Origin: Zoroaster sp. YZ-2022 | Lineage: Eukaryota; Echinodermata; Asteroidea; Forcipulatida; Zoroasteridae | Assembly (NCBI GenBank): GCA_029582265.1 | Contig: CM055823.1 | Location: 12,341,716 to 12,405,715, forward strand | Length of the DNA stretch: 64,000 nucleotides | Reading direction: 5' to 3' | Shown here: piece by piece, positions 54,548-63,975 of the stretch | Position numbering within the stretch: the first letter of the stretch is position 1 | How the letters are laid out: each line of letters opens with the position of its first letter | Notes under the pieces: model-generated | The model's database searches: none | Seen by the model: only the letters and a program-made list of their open reading frames with translations | What the model was told of the DNA's origin: nothing | Translations under genes and position numbers: made by a program

Positions 54548-54905
54548 TAGGGGTGACAATATTGAATTTTTTTTATAGTCGATAATCATCGGCCATGAAA
54601 TCGTCGATATACGATATTATCGTCTCAAGAAACAGATTTTTTACATACATGGCAAAAATGTATGTAGCCGCATTAAATGACATTGGACACCAAAATATGA
54701 ACTACTTTTACATGCAAGTACTACAGAGTAGTTGAATAGATAATAGTGCTGAAAATGGTCATGAAATTTGGAGCTGTTTCATAACATAACAACTGCCTTA
54801 TTTTAATTTAGAAGGGTGATATTTATTTGATATCGGCTATATTTTTGGAATATCGTCAATATGGCAATATTTTGAAATCTTCAAAAACTTCACAGATTTT
54901 TTTTG
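54548..54905. mobile_element. Truncated relative of the hAT-like element at 15252, inverted
   Basis: TAGGGGTGACAATATTG start, GTCGATAATCATCGGC, CGATATACGATATTATCGT and AATATCGTCAATATGGCAATATT match it. The other end is missing and is replaced by a piece of the TTAA MITE. Confidence 0.75.
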
Positions 54906-55027
54906 AAAATGACAGTAAAAACCAGTCAAAAATGCCCTTGTGTGCACATTTGGGACAACAGTCAAAACGGGCATTTGACTGGTTTTGACCACTATAGTTA
55001 CTTGCTACTAAAATTTAGCTAAATTAA
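54906..55027. mobile_element. TTAA MITE fragment (GTCAAAA subfamily)
   Basis: AAATGACAGTAAAAACCAGTC to the end shares phrases with 9739-9860. It abuts the next MITE at a common TTAA. Confidence 0.75.
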
Positions 55028-55503
55028 CCCTCCTACAATCAGTGAAATTTTTAAACAACCCATTCAGGCCACGGTAGGCAGTGGCTCCTCATAGCTATAT
55101 ACTGCATAGTAACATAATGCCTCATGTCTGTTGGTTTTAGTGGTTTGTGACTGACATATTGCAGGGCATATTACTTTGTTCCAGACTCAGTGGCTGGTGG
55201 TAGGTTACTATGGAGAGTCTGTGTTTACAGAATAACTGCTGAAAATCCCAATGGATGATGGAGGCTTGGTATGGTTTATTGGTCTCAGTGGCTGATGGTG
55301 ATTTATTATTGGGAGTTTGTTAAAAGTATAACCTGCTGAAAATAAGGTCAACTGTGGTATACATGTGTCTTTGTATGCATATATGTACATTGGAGATTAC
55401 TTCAAAGGGGCAGTGTGGCTTATATGCACAAACAATGTGTGTACAACACATTGGACATTTAGTGGTTTACAGTGGCCTCTACATGTATGTGTAGGAGGGT
55501 TAA
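55024..55503. mobile_element. TTAA MITE, long subfamily, copy 1
   Basis: TTAACCCTCCTACAATCAGTG to TGTGTAGGAGGGTTAA. Internal phrases GGCAGTGGCTCCTCATAGC, CAGTGGCTGGTGGTAGGTTAC and ATTTAGTGGTTTACAGTGG. It has CATGTA inserted at 55482-55487 relative to the copy at 57445. Confidence 0.92.
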
Positions 55504-55509
55504 GAGGGT

Positions 55510-56070
55510 TAATTGTTGGTTCTAAGAACCCAGTGGTGAAAGTACATGTAAATTGTTTTATAAGCACTGTGTTCTATCATGGAAACCTATAAACATGACG
55601 GTCCCTCCCACTGACTGGTTCAATCCTAAACATTTCAACTGCTTCCAAAAACCCATTGACAGGGATATGACATGTATACACACATATCCAAATAATCCAG
55701 TGGCCCTTAGACAACCTTCTTGGTGTTATTTCTAAACAGTTTGGCAAGGGTGCCCCACACTTCATTGAATGTAACAATAGAAGAAGCTTACAAAAGAACC
55801 AAACAACCTGACATTTCACTTTGTCAAAATGACAATGGAGTGCCCTGAGAGAGAGAGATTGAGTGTTGCATTGTTAATCAAATAGATGTGTATGTAGGTG
55901 AAGTTAAATATGTACATGTACAGTACATGTACTGTACATGTACATAGGTTCATGGCCAACAAGAAACAACGTATTACAAGTGGTTGAAAGTGGTTTAAAA
56001 GTAAGGTATTTTCAAAAATAACCGTATTGGTATTTTCAAAAATAACTGAATGATTGAGCTGAAATAATAA
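55510..56070. other. Stretch without recognised features
   Basis: Mostly unique. Contains (TGTACA/CATGTA)n near 55912-55946. No gene seen. Confidence 0.4.
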
Positions 56071-56076
56071 ACTTAC

Positions 56077-56124
56077 TCAGTGTCAAGCTTATAGTCCATG
56101 AGCCAGCCAATTCTTTGGTACCAT
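56077..56124 (-). CDS. Possible short exon, doubtful
   Basis: Acceptor TCCCTCCAG and a strong donor GTAAGT enclose 48 bp. One frame reads GTKELAGSWTISLTL, which faintly resembles the start of the first WW domain of PLEKHA5 (LPRSWTYGIT); another reads WYQRIGWLMDYKLDTE. The strand suits a far-upstream exon of the PLEKHA-like gene, but there is no phase or spacing evidence. Confidence 0.15.
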
Positions 56125-56291
56125 CTGGAGGGACTAATTCATTTTAAATGCTTTCTTGTTGGAAAAAACATGAAAATTCCAAAACAATGATACATGTAGT
56201 TTCGCTGAAACGGTAGCTTACATGTACACGTAGTACTTGTTTTTAAGCAATTTTTACTGTTCTAGACCAAAACATTCCTGAACTGTATGCT

Positions 56292-56460
56292 TTTTTTTTT
56301 TTTTTTTTTTTTTCAATTCTGGTTTATTTAAAAAACACCAAACAAAAAGTCCGAGGACTAAAAATATTTGGTTTACAGTAAAAATTTACAGTACCTAAGA
56401 AGAACATCTAGAAAGGTAAATAATTTATTAAAAACATTTCCATAGAAAACATTACAAATT
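56292..56460 (-). mobile_element. Possible retrotransposon 3' end, antisense
   Basis: A T-run of about 24 followed by CAATTCTGGTTTATTTAAAA looks like the complement of a poly-A tail with a preceding AATAAA-like signal. No protein remnant. Confidence 0.35.
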
Positions 56461-56729
56461 AGATTAATGTATGAGATGCGGTGATACCATGTAGAAATTC
56501 TCTTTTAAATACATGTAGTTCTGAAAAGAACCGGTTGGATACAACTACATATGTACTAAAATGTACTACATAGCTACTTTTAAACATCTCTAGAAGTTCA
56601 TGATCTCTTGAAATCTTTTCTGTATGAGATGCTGTCATTTTAGTAACACCAAATTTATAAGTAATTTGATTTAAGCATCTATTTAATAATAGAATGGTGT
56701 ATGCTACACAACCTAATGAGTTGTAATAT

Positions 56730-57448
56730 TAATGGGAGTTTGTTTACAGTATAACCTGCTGAAAATAAGGTCAACTGTGGTATACATGTGTCTTTATATG
56801 CATACGTATATACATCAGAGATTACTTCAAAGGGGCAGTATACAAATATGGTTTGAGGGTGGACAGTCGATATTAGCTCCCCGAGGTATTGGAAGTTGAC
56901 AAACTAGTTCCCGAGGCAAAGCCGAGGGAACTAGTTTGTCAACTTCCAATACCAAGGGGAGCTAATATCGACTGTCCACCCGAAATAAACCATGTTATAT
57001 TTGTTTTACTATGCCTCATACATATTCAGTTGCCATTACAATAATATGGAGCATCATTGTCATTGAGCTTGGGAAAACGCGAATTGACATTTACGTGTGC
57101 CGCCATCTTTTCATGTGTATGTAGCTAGGGCGATGTTCGCGCGTGCGTACTACACCCGTGCGACTGTTCCCCGATTGCTTCGTAAAGCGCATGCGTAGTA
57201 GTTTAACGCATATATGCGTTAAACTACTACGCATGCGTATTTACCCTGTGCGTGAATACTCGCGGGCGCTTGGTAAACAGCCAAAATAGCATCTGGCACA
57301 TAGTACATGATGGTGCATGGACCAGTGAGAATTCGGCTCTCGATCATGAATATGTATGAGGTATAGTAATGTGGCTTATATGCACAAACAATGTGTGTAC
57401 AACACATTGGACAATTAGTGGTTTAGAGTGGCCACGTAGGAGGGATAA
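56730..57448. mobile_element. TTAA MITE, long subfamily, copy 2, split by an insertion
   Basis: The left part (to about 56840, ...CTTCAAAGGGGCAGT) and the right part (from about 57367, GTGGCTTATATGCACAAACA) together equal 55310-55500. The hairpin composite sits between. The right end GTAGGAGGGATAA is shared with the next MITE. Confidence 0.85.
56841..57369. mobile_element. Hairpin composite element, copy inserted in a MITE
   Basis: Hairpin (56846-56996, core GAGGCAAAGCCGAGGG) followed by the TIR unit ending GAATATGTATGAGGTATAGTA. Here a single TIR unit is present, against two at 12139-12873, so this is probably the basic form. Confidence 0.88.
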
Positions 57449-59385
57449 CCCTCCTACACATAGAGGCCACTGTAAACCACTAAATGTCCAATGTGTTGTA
57501 CACACATTGTTTGTGCATATAAGCCACACTGACCCTTTGAAGTAATCTCCAATGTACAAAAATGTTAGACATTGCGGCCGTTTTCACACAACAATGGAGG
57601 TTAGATTTTAATCATGATAAATCAACTGTGCTCATTATTGGTCGGCGTGTTAGCTCCAAATCTTGGAAATTGGGTCACAGCTTTATATCTGAAGTTAATC
57701 ATTATAAATATCTCGGTGTTCAAATTAGCTCTAATTTATCCGACCATTGTCATATCGAGGAAGCCATCCGTAAAGGGAATCGATTAATTGCATATATAAA
57801 ATCAATTATTGAGGAGCAAGATGATTACAACAGGGTATATTATGGTGATATTTTATGGAAGTCATTAGGCCTTCCGTCAATAAATTATGCATGCTCTGTT
57901 TGGATACCTGGTGGCAATTCAGATATTAAAAGGCTTGAAAACGTTCAAGTACAAATGGCAAAAGCCATTCTTAAGGCCCCACGTAACATGACTAAGGAAG
58001 CAATGTATGGTGAATTAGGATGGGAGAGTATCTCCTCAATTCAAGATAAATTCAGGTTGAGTTATGTTGATCGCCTTTTCAAAATGGAAAATAATAGATG
58101 GCCAAAACTCTTGTTTAATGCGTCATATCACACTCTGAGTGAGCATAATAAACTGCGGTGGAAATGGCTTAATCACATAAAGCAAAGTTTGTCGCTGTGG
58201 GATGGATCATATTTTTAATAACAATCCACCACTAAACCAATCTTGGTTAAATACTTTTAAGAAAACTCTTCATCAGGTTGAATTGAATGATTGGCGCAAA
58301 GGTGCACAAAGTAAATCTTCGCTGTCTTTATATATGTCTCTCAAACAAGTACCGGCTCTTGAACAATATCTTATCGATAGTACGAACTTCTCCGCCGCAA
58401 TGACTAAATTAAGGGCTCGTACTAACACTTTACAACTCAAGAGATATACCCGCTCCTGGTCACCAAATAATGACGGGTTGTGCAAACTGTGTAAGAGTAA
58501 TGTAGATGAAGATATTGGCCATTTCATGTTTTATTGTACAGCATTGAATCACATTCGTATTAAGGAATTCATAGCCCTTGAAAACAATCTTTTTGGTAAC
58601 AATATGGATTTGTTTTGGGAAATATTTATTTCAGGCAATATCGACTTAAAACTATACATGATGCTGGGTAACATGTATGAATTCGATAACACACTTGGAA
58701 ACATTCTTGATACGCCATGTAAGAATCTTTTGACCAACCTTTGGGATGAGCGTAAGATGTTGTTGAATGCTATAAATTGATGAATTAATTGCGAAGTTTT
58801 CTGTTCTATCTATATGTCACGCTGCATGTTTGTTTGTTTTTGTTTTTTCCTTTTCTTTTTTTATTCTTGTGTACTTTGTACTAGTGTTTTGTATTTTAAG
58901 TCTTGGTTTATATTTATTGTTTATGTTTTGTACTATGTTTAAGGATGCACCTGTGCCACTGATTTGAAAGTGTAACTCCAATAAATTGATTGATTGATTG
59001 ATTGTACATACATGCATACAAAGACACATGTATACCACCGTTGACCTTATTTTCAGCAGGTTATACTGTAAACAAACTCCCAATAATAAATCACCATCAG
59101 CCACTGAGACCAATAAACCATACCAAGCCTCCATCATCCATTGGGATTTTCAGCAGTTATTTTGTAAACACAGACTCTCCAGAGTAACCTACCACCAGCC
59201 ACTGAGTCTGGAACAAAGTAATATGCCCTGCAATATGTCAATCACAAACCACTAAAACCAACAGACATATGAGGCATTATGTTACTATGCAGTATAGCTA
59301 TGAGGAGCCACTGCCTACCATAGCAATGGCTTGGAGTGGCCTGAATGGGTTGTTTCAAAAATTTCACTGATTGTAGGAGGGTTAA
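57445..59385. mobile_element. TTAA MITE, long subfamily, copy 3 (inverted), carrying a LINE
   Basis: ATAACCCTCCTACACATAGAG at the left (TTAA changed to ATAA) and CACTGATTGTAGGAGGGTTAA at the right. It is head-to-head with copy 2, sharing its end. The LINE at 57559-59002 interrupts it. Confidence 0.88.
57559..59002 (+). mobile_element. 5'-truncated LINE, C-terminal half of ORF2, with one frameshift
   Basis: Two overlapping frames (57562-58218, 58202-58780) form the C-terminal part of a non-LTR reverse transcriptase: QQWRLDFNHDKSTVLIIG and HYKYLGVQIS (thumb), then ADxx-less connecting region and a C-x2-C-x9-H-x4-C knuckle (CKLCKSNVDEDIGHFMFYC). The frame changes at a T-run near 58213, so it is not functional. 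The tail is (TTGA)n, and TGTACA (57553-57558 and 59003-59008) is the target duplication. Probably of the CR1/L2-like group, but clade is uncertain without a tree. Confidence 0.88.
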
Positions 59386-59389
59386 ATAA

Positions 59390-59650
59390 AGGAAAAAAAC
59401 ATGTAGCCATTTCAAACTCCTTACCAACCTAAAGGACCTGTAGTATAAATGCAAAATAATGGTTATTGGCCTTATGTTCTGAACCTATGTAGTAGGTTCT
59501 TTCTTTGAAAAAAACTGCTACATGTAGGTTCCAAACTTAAGGTCAATAACAAATATTTTGATTTATTGTTTGGTTTTGAGAAGAACCAGATCTTCTCAAA
59601 CACAATACAACTCCTTAGAGATATTAATCTTGTCCTTCTGGGAACCACAC
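59390..59650. other. Short stretch without clear features
   Basis: GGTTCTGAGAAGAACC-type phrases also occur near 41795 and 54490, hinting at a diverged foldback repeat. Confidence 0.4.
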
Positions 59651-59653
59651 ACT

Positions 59654-61931
59654 CAGAGCTGCCAACATATGATTTTGAAAATGAGGAAGATTTAATTTTC
59701 TAATTTTCTAAGACTCAGTCGAAGCGAGCGAGCCCTTACGGGTGGGGTCTGGGGCCCGCTTAAGGGCCCTGGGAAATTTTTAGGTTATAGATGCTCTCTG
59801 GTGCAATCTGAGGCTATTTAGGGGCATATTGCATAATATAATTTGTCACACAAAACCATATTTTTTTCGACATAAAAATATTTCTTGCTTTTCATTTGGT
59901 ACATGTAATTCTGACACATTTTTCTCAACTAATATCAAACCCATTTTTAAATATAAAATGGAGTAGGGCCTACAGGACTCATGTTATTATTGTTTTAATT
60001 ACTGTTTTATTCACTTTACATTGGATTGTTGTTAGTAATTGTAGCTTTAAACGTGTGAGTAAAGTTAATCGTTTTTATCAAGAATTCAAAGCCAGATATG
60101 ATCCAAAAATTCCATACAATACATTACAATGTATGCCTTGACTTATGCCTCCTTTAAATTAAACTTGACAAAACTATAAATAAAATGGTTCTTACAAATG
60201 AAACCCTGCAGTGCAAGCTTCACCCAAGTATTTTATTGGACAGCAGGTACGAGCTCTATATTCCAATTCCACAGTTATTGTGTAAATAAAAAAAGCTCCG
60301 TGAAGTTTTTAAAAAACATAGGCCAGCTGGAAAGACACCTTAGAATTATCCTGGCTCTAGTCTCTTCAAAGTATTTTAAAAGAAAAAAGAAACAAGACAA
60401 CCAGCAACCAAAAAGACACAATTTCTGGGTCACAAGTTCACATCAAAGAACTGTCTGCCGACTTTGGAATGTTGAATGTATCAATTTGGGATTAGAGCCA
60501 AGACAAGAGTTGGGGCTATTGTTCACTTGACAATGACTGACAGGTTGTGGTTTTACACTCCCAGACCAGGTGACATTAACCTCTGGGACGGACCTGATTC
60601 TTGGCTGGTTTCCAAGCTATATAACTATGTATATATTCTCCCAAAGCTTAAGTTGCGCGAGTGAGTGATCCGAATGTCGGCAGAAATACGTCTTTTAATC
60701 AGTTGTTTCAAAGCCTAAAATTTAAAACAATAAATCTAGACCTACTTAAAAAAATTATGACTGGTTGGAGCAGAATGGTGACATCTATTTATTCGACTGA
60801 GAGCAAACTATTGGTGAATTTTTTACCTCGGAAAAGCTTCAGAAATCTTTGACATGTTTTGTTTTGTGGAATTAAATTATGTGGACTAATACCTGTGGCG
60901 GAGAATCTCAGCTCAGAAATAATGCTTTCGGCATTAAATAAATAGCGGTCGGGTATGTAAATTAAGAAGAAAAACAGTTTTAAAAAGTGTTTACCGTTTC
61001 TCCTGATTTAAAAGTAAATGGAGGCCTGTTTGCAGGGTGCATTTGTGCTATACGCCCGCCTACTGAACAGATTTCTAAAAATAAAACGACCAAGGCGGAA
61101 AGTTGGAACTGAAATTTAAAGTCGGATTTTCAAAATCGTAAGGTCGGATTTCCGACAAAAGTTGGAAGAATCTCATCCCTGAATAGGGGACCGGCATGGT
61201 CAGACGATGCTACGTTCAAGTTATGTTCGACTAGAAAGCCTGTGAACATTTCCGCCTTTGTTGCACCGTCATCAGCGACCGATTTTCTATAAAAAAAAAT
61301 CCAGCAATTCCTGGCGTGCTCGATCGTGCTTTCGCAGTGGTGCAATGTTTATCCAATTTGATGTGTCGCAATATGTCATTTCGTCCGCCGTATTTCACGC
61401 TAATATCACAACTACAAAAACGGTGCACAACGCATGATTTTGTCCCTTCGTTGATTTTCTAATACAAGGCCATTCTTTTTGGTATTCATCACTGTATCTT
61501 TGCGCATAATTCGTCTTTTTCTGCTTCCCGGTTGCCAAGACTCTCTCTGGTGACGCCATTTTGTTTTTTCCCACGCTGTCAAGTGTCAATTTCGCAACTC
61601 AATCCCCGACCAGAACCTTTATTACGCACGCATCTATTGCATTATATAGACTGTATAATGAAATGACTACCCATACGCTTAGGCTATGCATGGAGGTAGA
61701 ATTCACCTCCATGGGCTATGTCGTATTTATCTCGTTGAGTATTACGCATGCATTTACTGTATGTAAAATATGACACACAAACGCACTGAGGACTTGGAAC
61801 AGAGGCTACTTTTTATTTTTTCCATTCAGAGGGTTGGGGATCCGGAAGATTTTGACTGCTTTACGGGATGACGGAATATTACCGTCAAATACGGAAGTCT
61901 TCCGCAGAATCCAGAAGAGTTGGCAGCTCTG
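59654..61931. mobile_element. 2.3-kb DNA transposon, hAT-like, with decayed transposase start
   Basis: CAGAGCTGCCAACATATG at the left and AAGAGTTGGCAGCTCTG at the right; CACACT directly abuts both ends. The outer 100-200 bp equal the short MITE at 41361-41596. Inside lies a degraded BED-finger segment on the minus strand (61160-61590) and, on the plus strand, short unexplained frames (60180-60850). Six-base flanking repeats in both copies are shorter than the 8 bp usual for hAT, so the superfamily is tentative. Confidence 0.85.
61140..61590 (-). pseudogene. BED-type zinc-finger transposase fragment, two frameshifts
   Basis: Read on the minus strand in three successive frames: KTNYAQRYSDEYQKEWPCIR and KGQNHALCTV; then CDISVKYGGRNDILRHIKLD with KH and C; then ATKAEMFTGFLVEHNLNVAS followed by DHAGPLFRD. 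The C..C...H...H arrangement and the 'DHAGPLF' phrase are characteristic of zinc-finger leaders of hAT-type transposases. Frame changes occur at T-runs near 61412 and 61294. After PLFRD similarity ends, so the catalytic domain is gone. Confidence 0.8.
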
Positions 61932-62092
61932 CACACTACATGTACATTAGGAACCATAAACTACATTAGGAACCACACACTACATTAGGAACCACACACT
62001 ACATTAGGAACCACAAACTACATTAGGAACCACAAACTACATGTACATTAGGAACCACAAACTACATTAGGAACCACACACTACATTATTAC
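61932..62092. repeat. 19-bp tandem repeat, about 8 units, two with CATGTA inserts
   Basis: AGGAACCACAAACTACATT-type units. In two of them CTACATT becomes CTACATGTACATT (inserts at 61939-61944 and 62040-62045). Confidence 0.9.
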
Positions 62093-62181
62093 AACCCATT
62101 AGAGAATACACTGCGACCACAAACTTCCTCTTACTGTTCTTCCACAATGCAAAGCTTCAAATCCTACATGAGTACATGTAC

Positions 62182-62471
62182 TTTTCTATGACTGCAAGGG
62201 TCAAAATCAGTCAAAATGTTGATATACATAAGTACTTGCCAGGGTATATCTTGTGCACTTAAAATTCGAACACTGTCAAACCTTACGTGTAGTACATGTA
62301 AGTACATTTACAGGTCAAAATGAGTCGACAGTTTTACACTGGTAAAACTAAAAGCATTATCTTGTATTGTTGAGGGTGGTTAAAATGACAGTAAAAACCA
62401 GTCAACTGGTTTTGACCACTATAGCTACACATGTACTTGCCACTAAAGTTCAGCTAAAGTAGGAGGGTTAA
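62182..62471. mobile_element. TTAA MITE (GTCAAAA subfamily), copy with decayed left end
   Basis: CTATGACTGCAAGGGTCAAA start (TTAA lost) to AAAGTAGGAGGGTTAA. Several internal deletions and two TACATGTA words absent from the reference copy. Confidence 0.85.
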
Positions 62472-62527
62472 ACAGTATAATATAGGCCTACTTTAAACAG
62501 AACTTTGTGTATTATACTGTTTTAAAC

Positions 62528-62529
<2 letters not shown>

Positions 62530-62565
<36 letters not shown>

Positions 62566-62612
62566 GATTTGTAGTGCGCACATATCCACCCTGCTGGGCG
62601 CATTTTGCCTTT
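62530..62612. repeat. (AAT)n plus GCGCACATATCCACC tail
   Basis: An (AAT)n run of about 36 bases, AAAGATTTGTAGTGCGCAC, ATATCCACCCTGCTGGGCGC, as at 14965-15020. Short remnant of the SINE-related family. Confidence 0.7.
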
Positions 62613-62619
62613 GTGAAAG

Positions 62620-63735
62620 ACCCTGCTAAGTTAGAAATGTAAGGCCAGTAAAAAAAAATGTATGTATGTACAGTGTACATGTGTACATGTACATGTATTT
62701 TGAATTTGTACTATACAGGTCTTTAGGTTGATAAGCAGTTTGCAACAGCTACATGTAATTCTCTATTTATTAGTATGTGTCTAAAATCTTTTTTTGAACT
62801 GTGAACTGGGAACAATGTCCTGTTCATACATCATGTGTAGAGGACTGTTCTCCGAATATTTGCAATGCTTAAATACCTGTACAATCCGCAATCACTGGCA
62901 TTGTCAAGTTATCAGGATCTGTACATGGATGGACATACATACATGTTCATACATTATGGGAAAAGTGTGGGTTTACATGTACTGTGTGCTTACAATCATC
63001 TTAAGAACCACTCTAGTAATTTCATTTGGTTGAATGTACATGTATGTATACAAAGGCCGATTAAATCTGCTTCTAAGGATTTGTTATTCTTGTGATGGTT
63101 TTAAAGCAAGTAAATGTAAATGCTTCCTACATACATGTACATGTATATGTACAACGTTACAGTACATGTATACAAATAGGCCACGTGGAAGACAAGTGAC
63201 TTATAATCACTGATCAGACTATCCAGAGTAAAAAATAAATGAACTAAATAAATAATCAATACAAAATCATTTGCCAGTTACTTTAAGTGTACACTATACA
63301 AGCAAAACTGGTGTTTTATACTAGCAACTATTTGCACTATTTATATTTATTTCATTTGTCTGGTTTGAATACCACAAATATTTAAGTTTTCACACCTTGT
63401 AGCATGCCATGAATGTACATGTCATGAGCAATGAATGACACATCAAGGTATTGTATTTTGAACGCCTCTACTGTTTTGGAAACAAGTGTGTGTCATTCAT
63501 TGTTTATACCCAGCAGAGTTGGGCAAAGGTTTGGGGGTTAAACCGTGTGGGAGGAAACTGACAAAACATTGAAGAAAACATCATTTTGACAATGCTAAAC
63601 AAGATCAAGTGTGCATTCAACAGTTCAGGGTGCACTGTGTAAGATTCAGACAGAAAATATAACAAAAGTGAACTAAATTGTCTAACAAATATAAAAAGGG
63701 AAGGTACAACATTGTAAATGTTTAGATTTATGAAT
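62620..63735. other. Stretch without recognised features
   Basis: A+T-rich with frequent TACATGTA and ACATACATG words. No gene seen. Confidence 0.45.
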
Positions 63736-63739
63736 TCTT

Positions 63740-63958
63740 GCATTGAGTGATAAACAATTGATTTATTATAATTTTTGCCCTTAAACAGAATAGATACATG
63801 TACATGAAGCACTGTATACTCAGTACTTTCCAAATGTCTGCGAAAAACTCCACGGGTGACTTGGGCAGGATTCGAACCCAGAGGTATGTACAGTACATGT
63901 AAGACGTCTGCACTGCTAAGCATGAAGTTACTGGTTTGAATCCCGTCCAAGTTGCCTG
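63740..63958. repeat. Second SINE family, partial copy, plus tRNA-like piece
   Basis: GATAAACAATTGATTTATTA, ATGAAGCACTGTATACTCAG, CTTTCCAAATGTCTGCGAAA and GCAGGATTCGAACCC follow the 42965-43160 order. Then GTTACTGGTTTGAATCCCGTCC gives a B-box on the plus strand as well. Confidence 0.7.
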
Positions 63959-63975
63959 AGGATATTTTACAGACA

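Noticed and set aside
62430..62455. CACATGTA insert in the MITE copy at 62182 as another footprint
   Set aside because: The difference is eight bases, not six, so it is not a clean case and was left out of the count.
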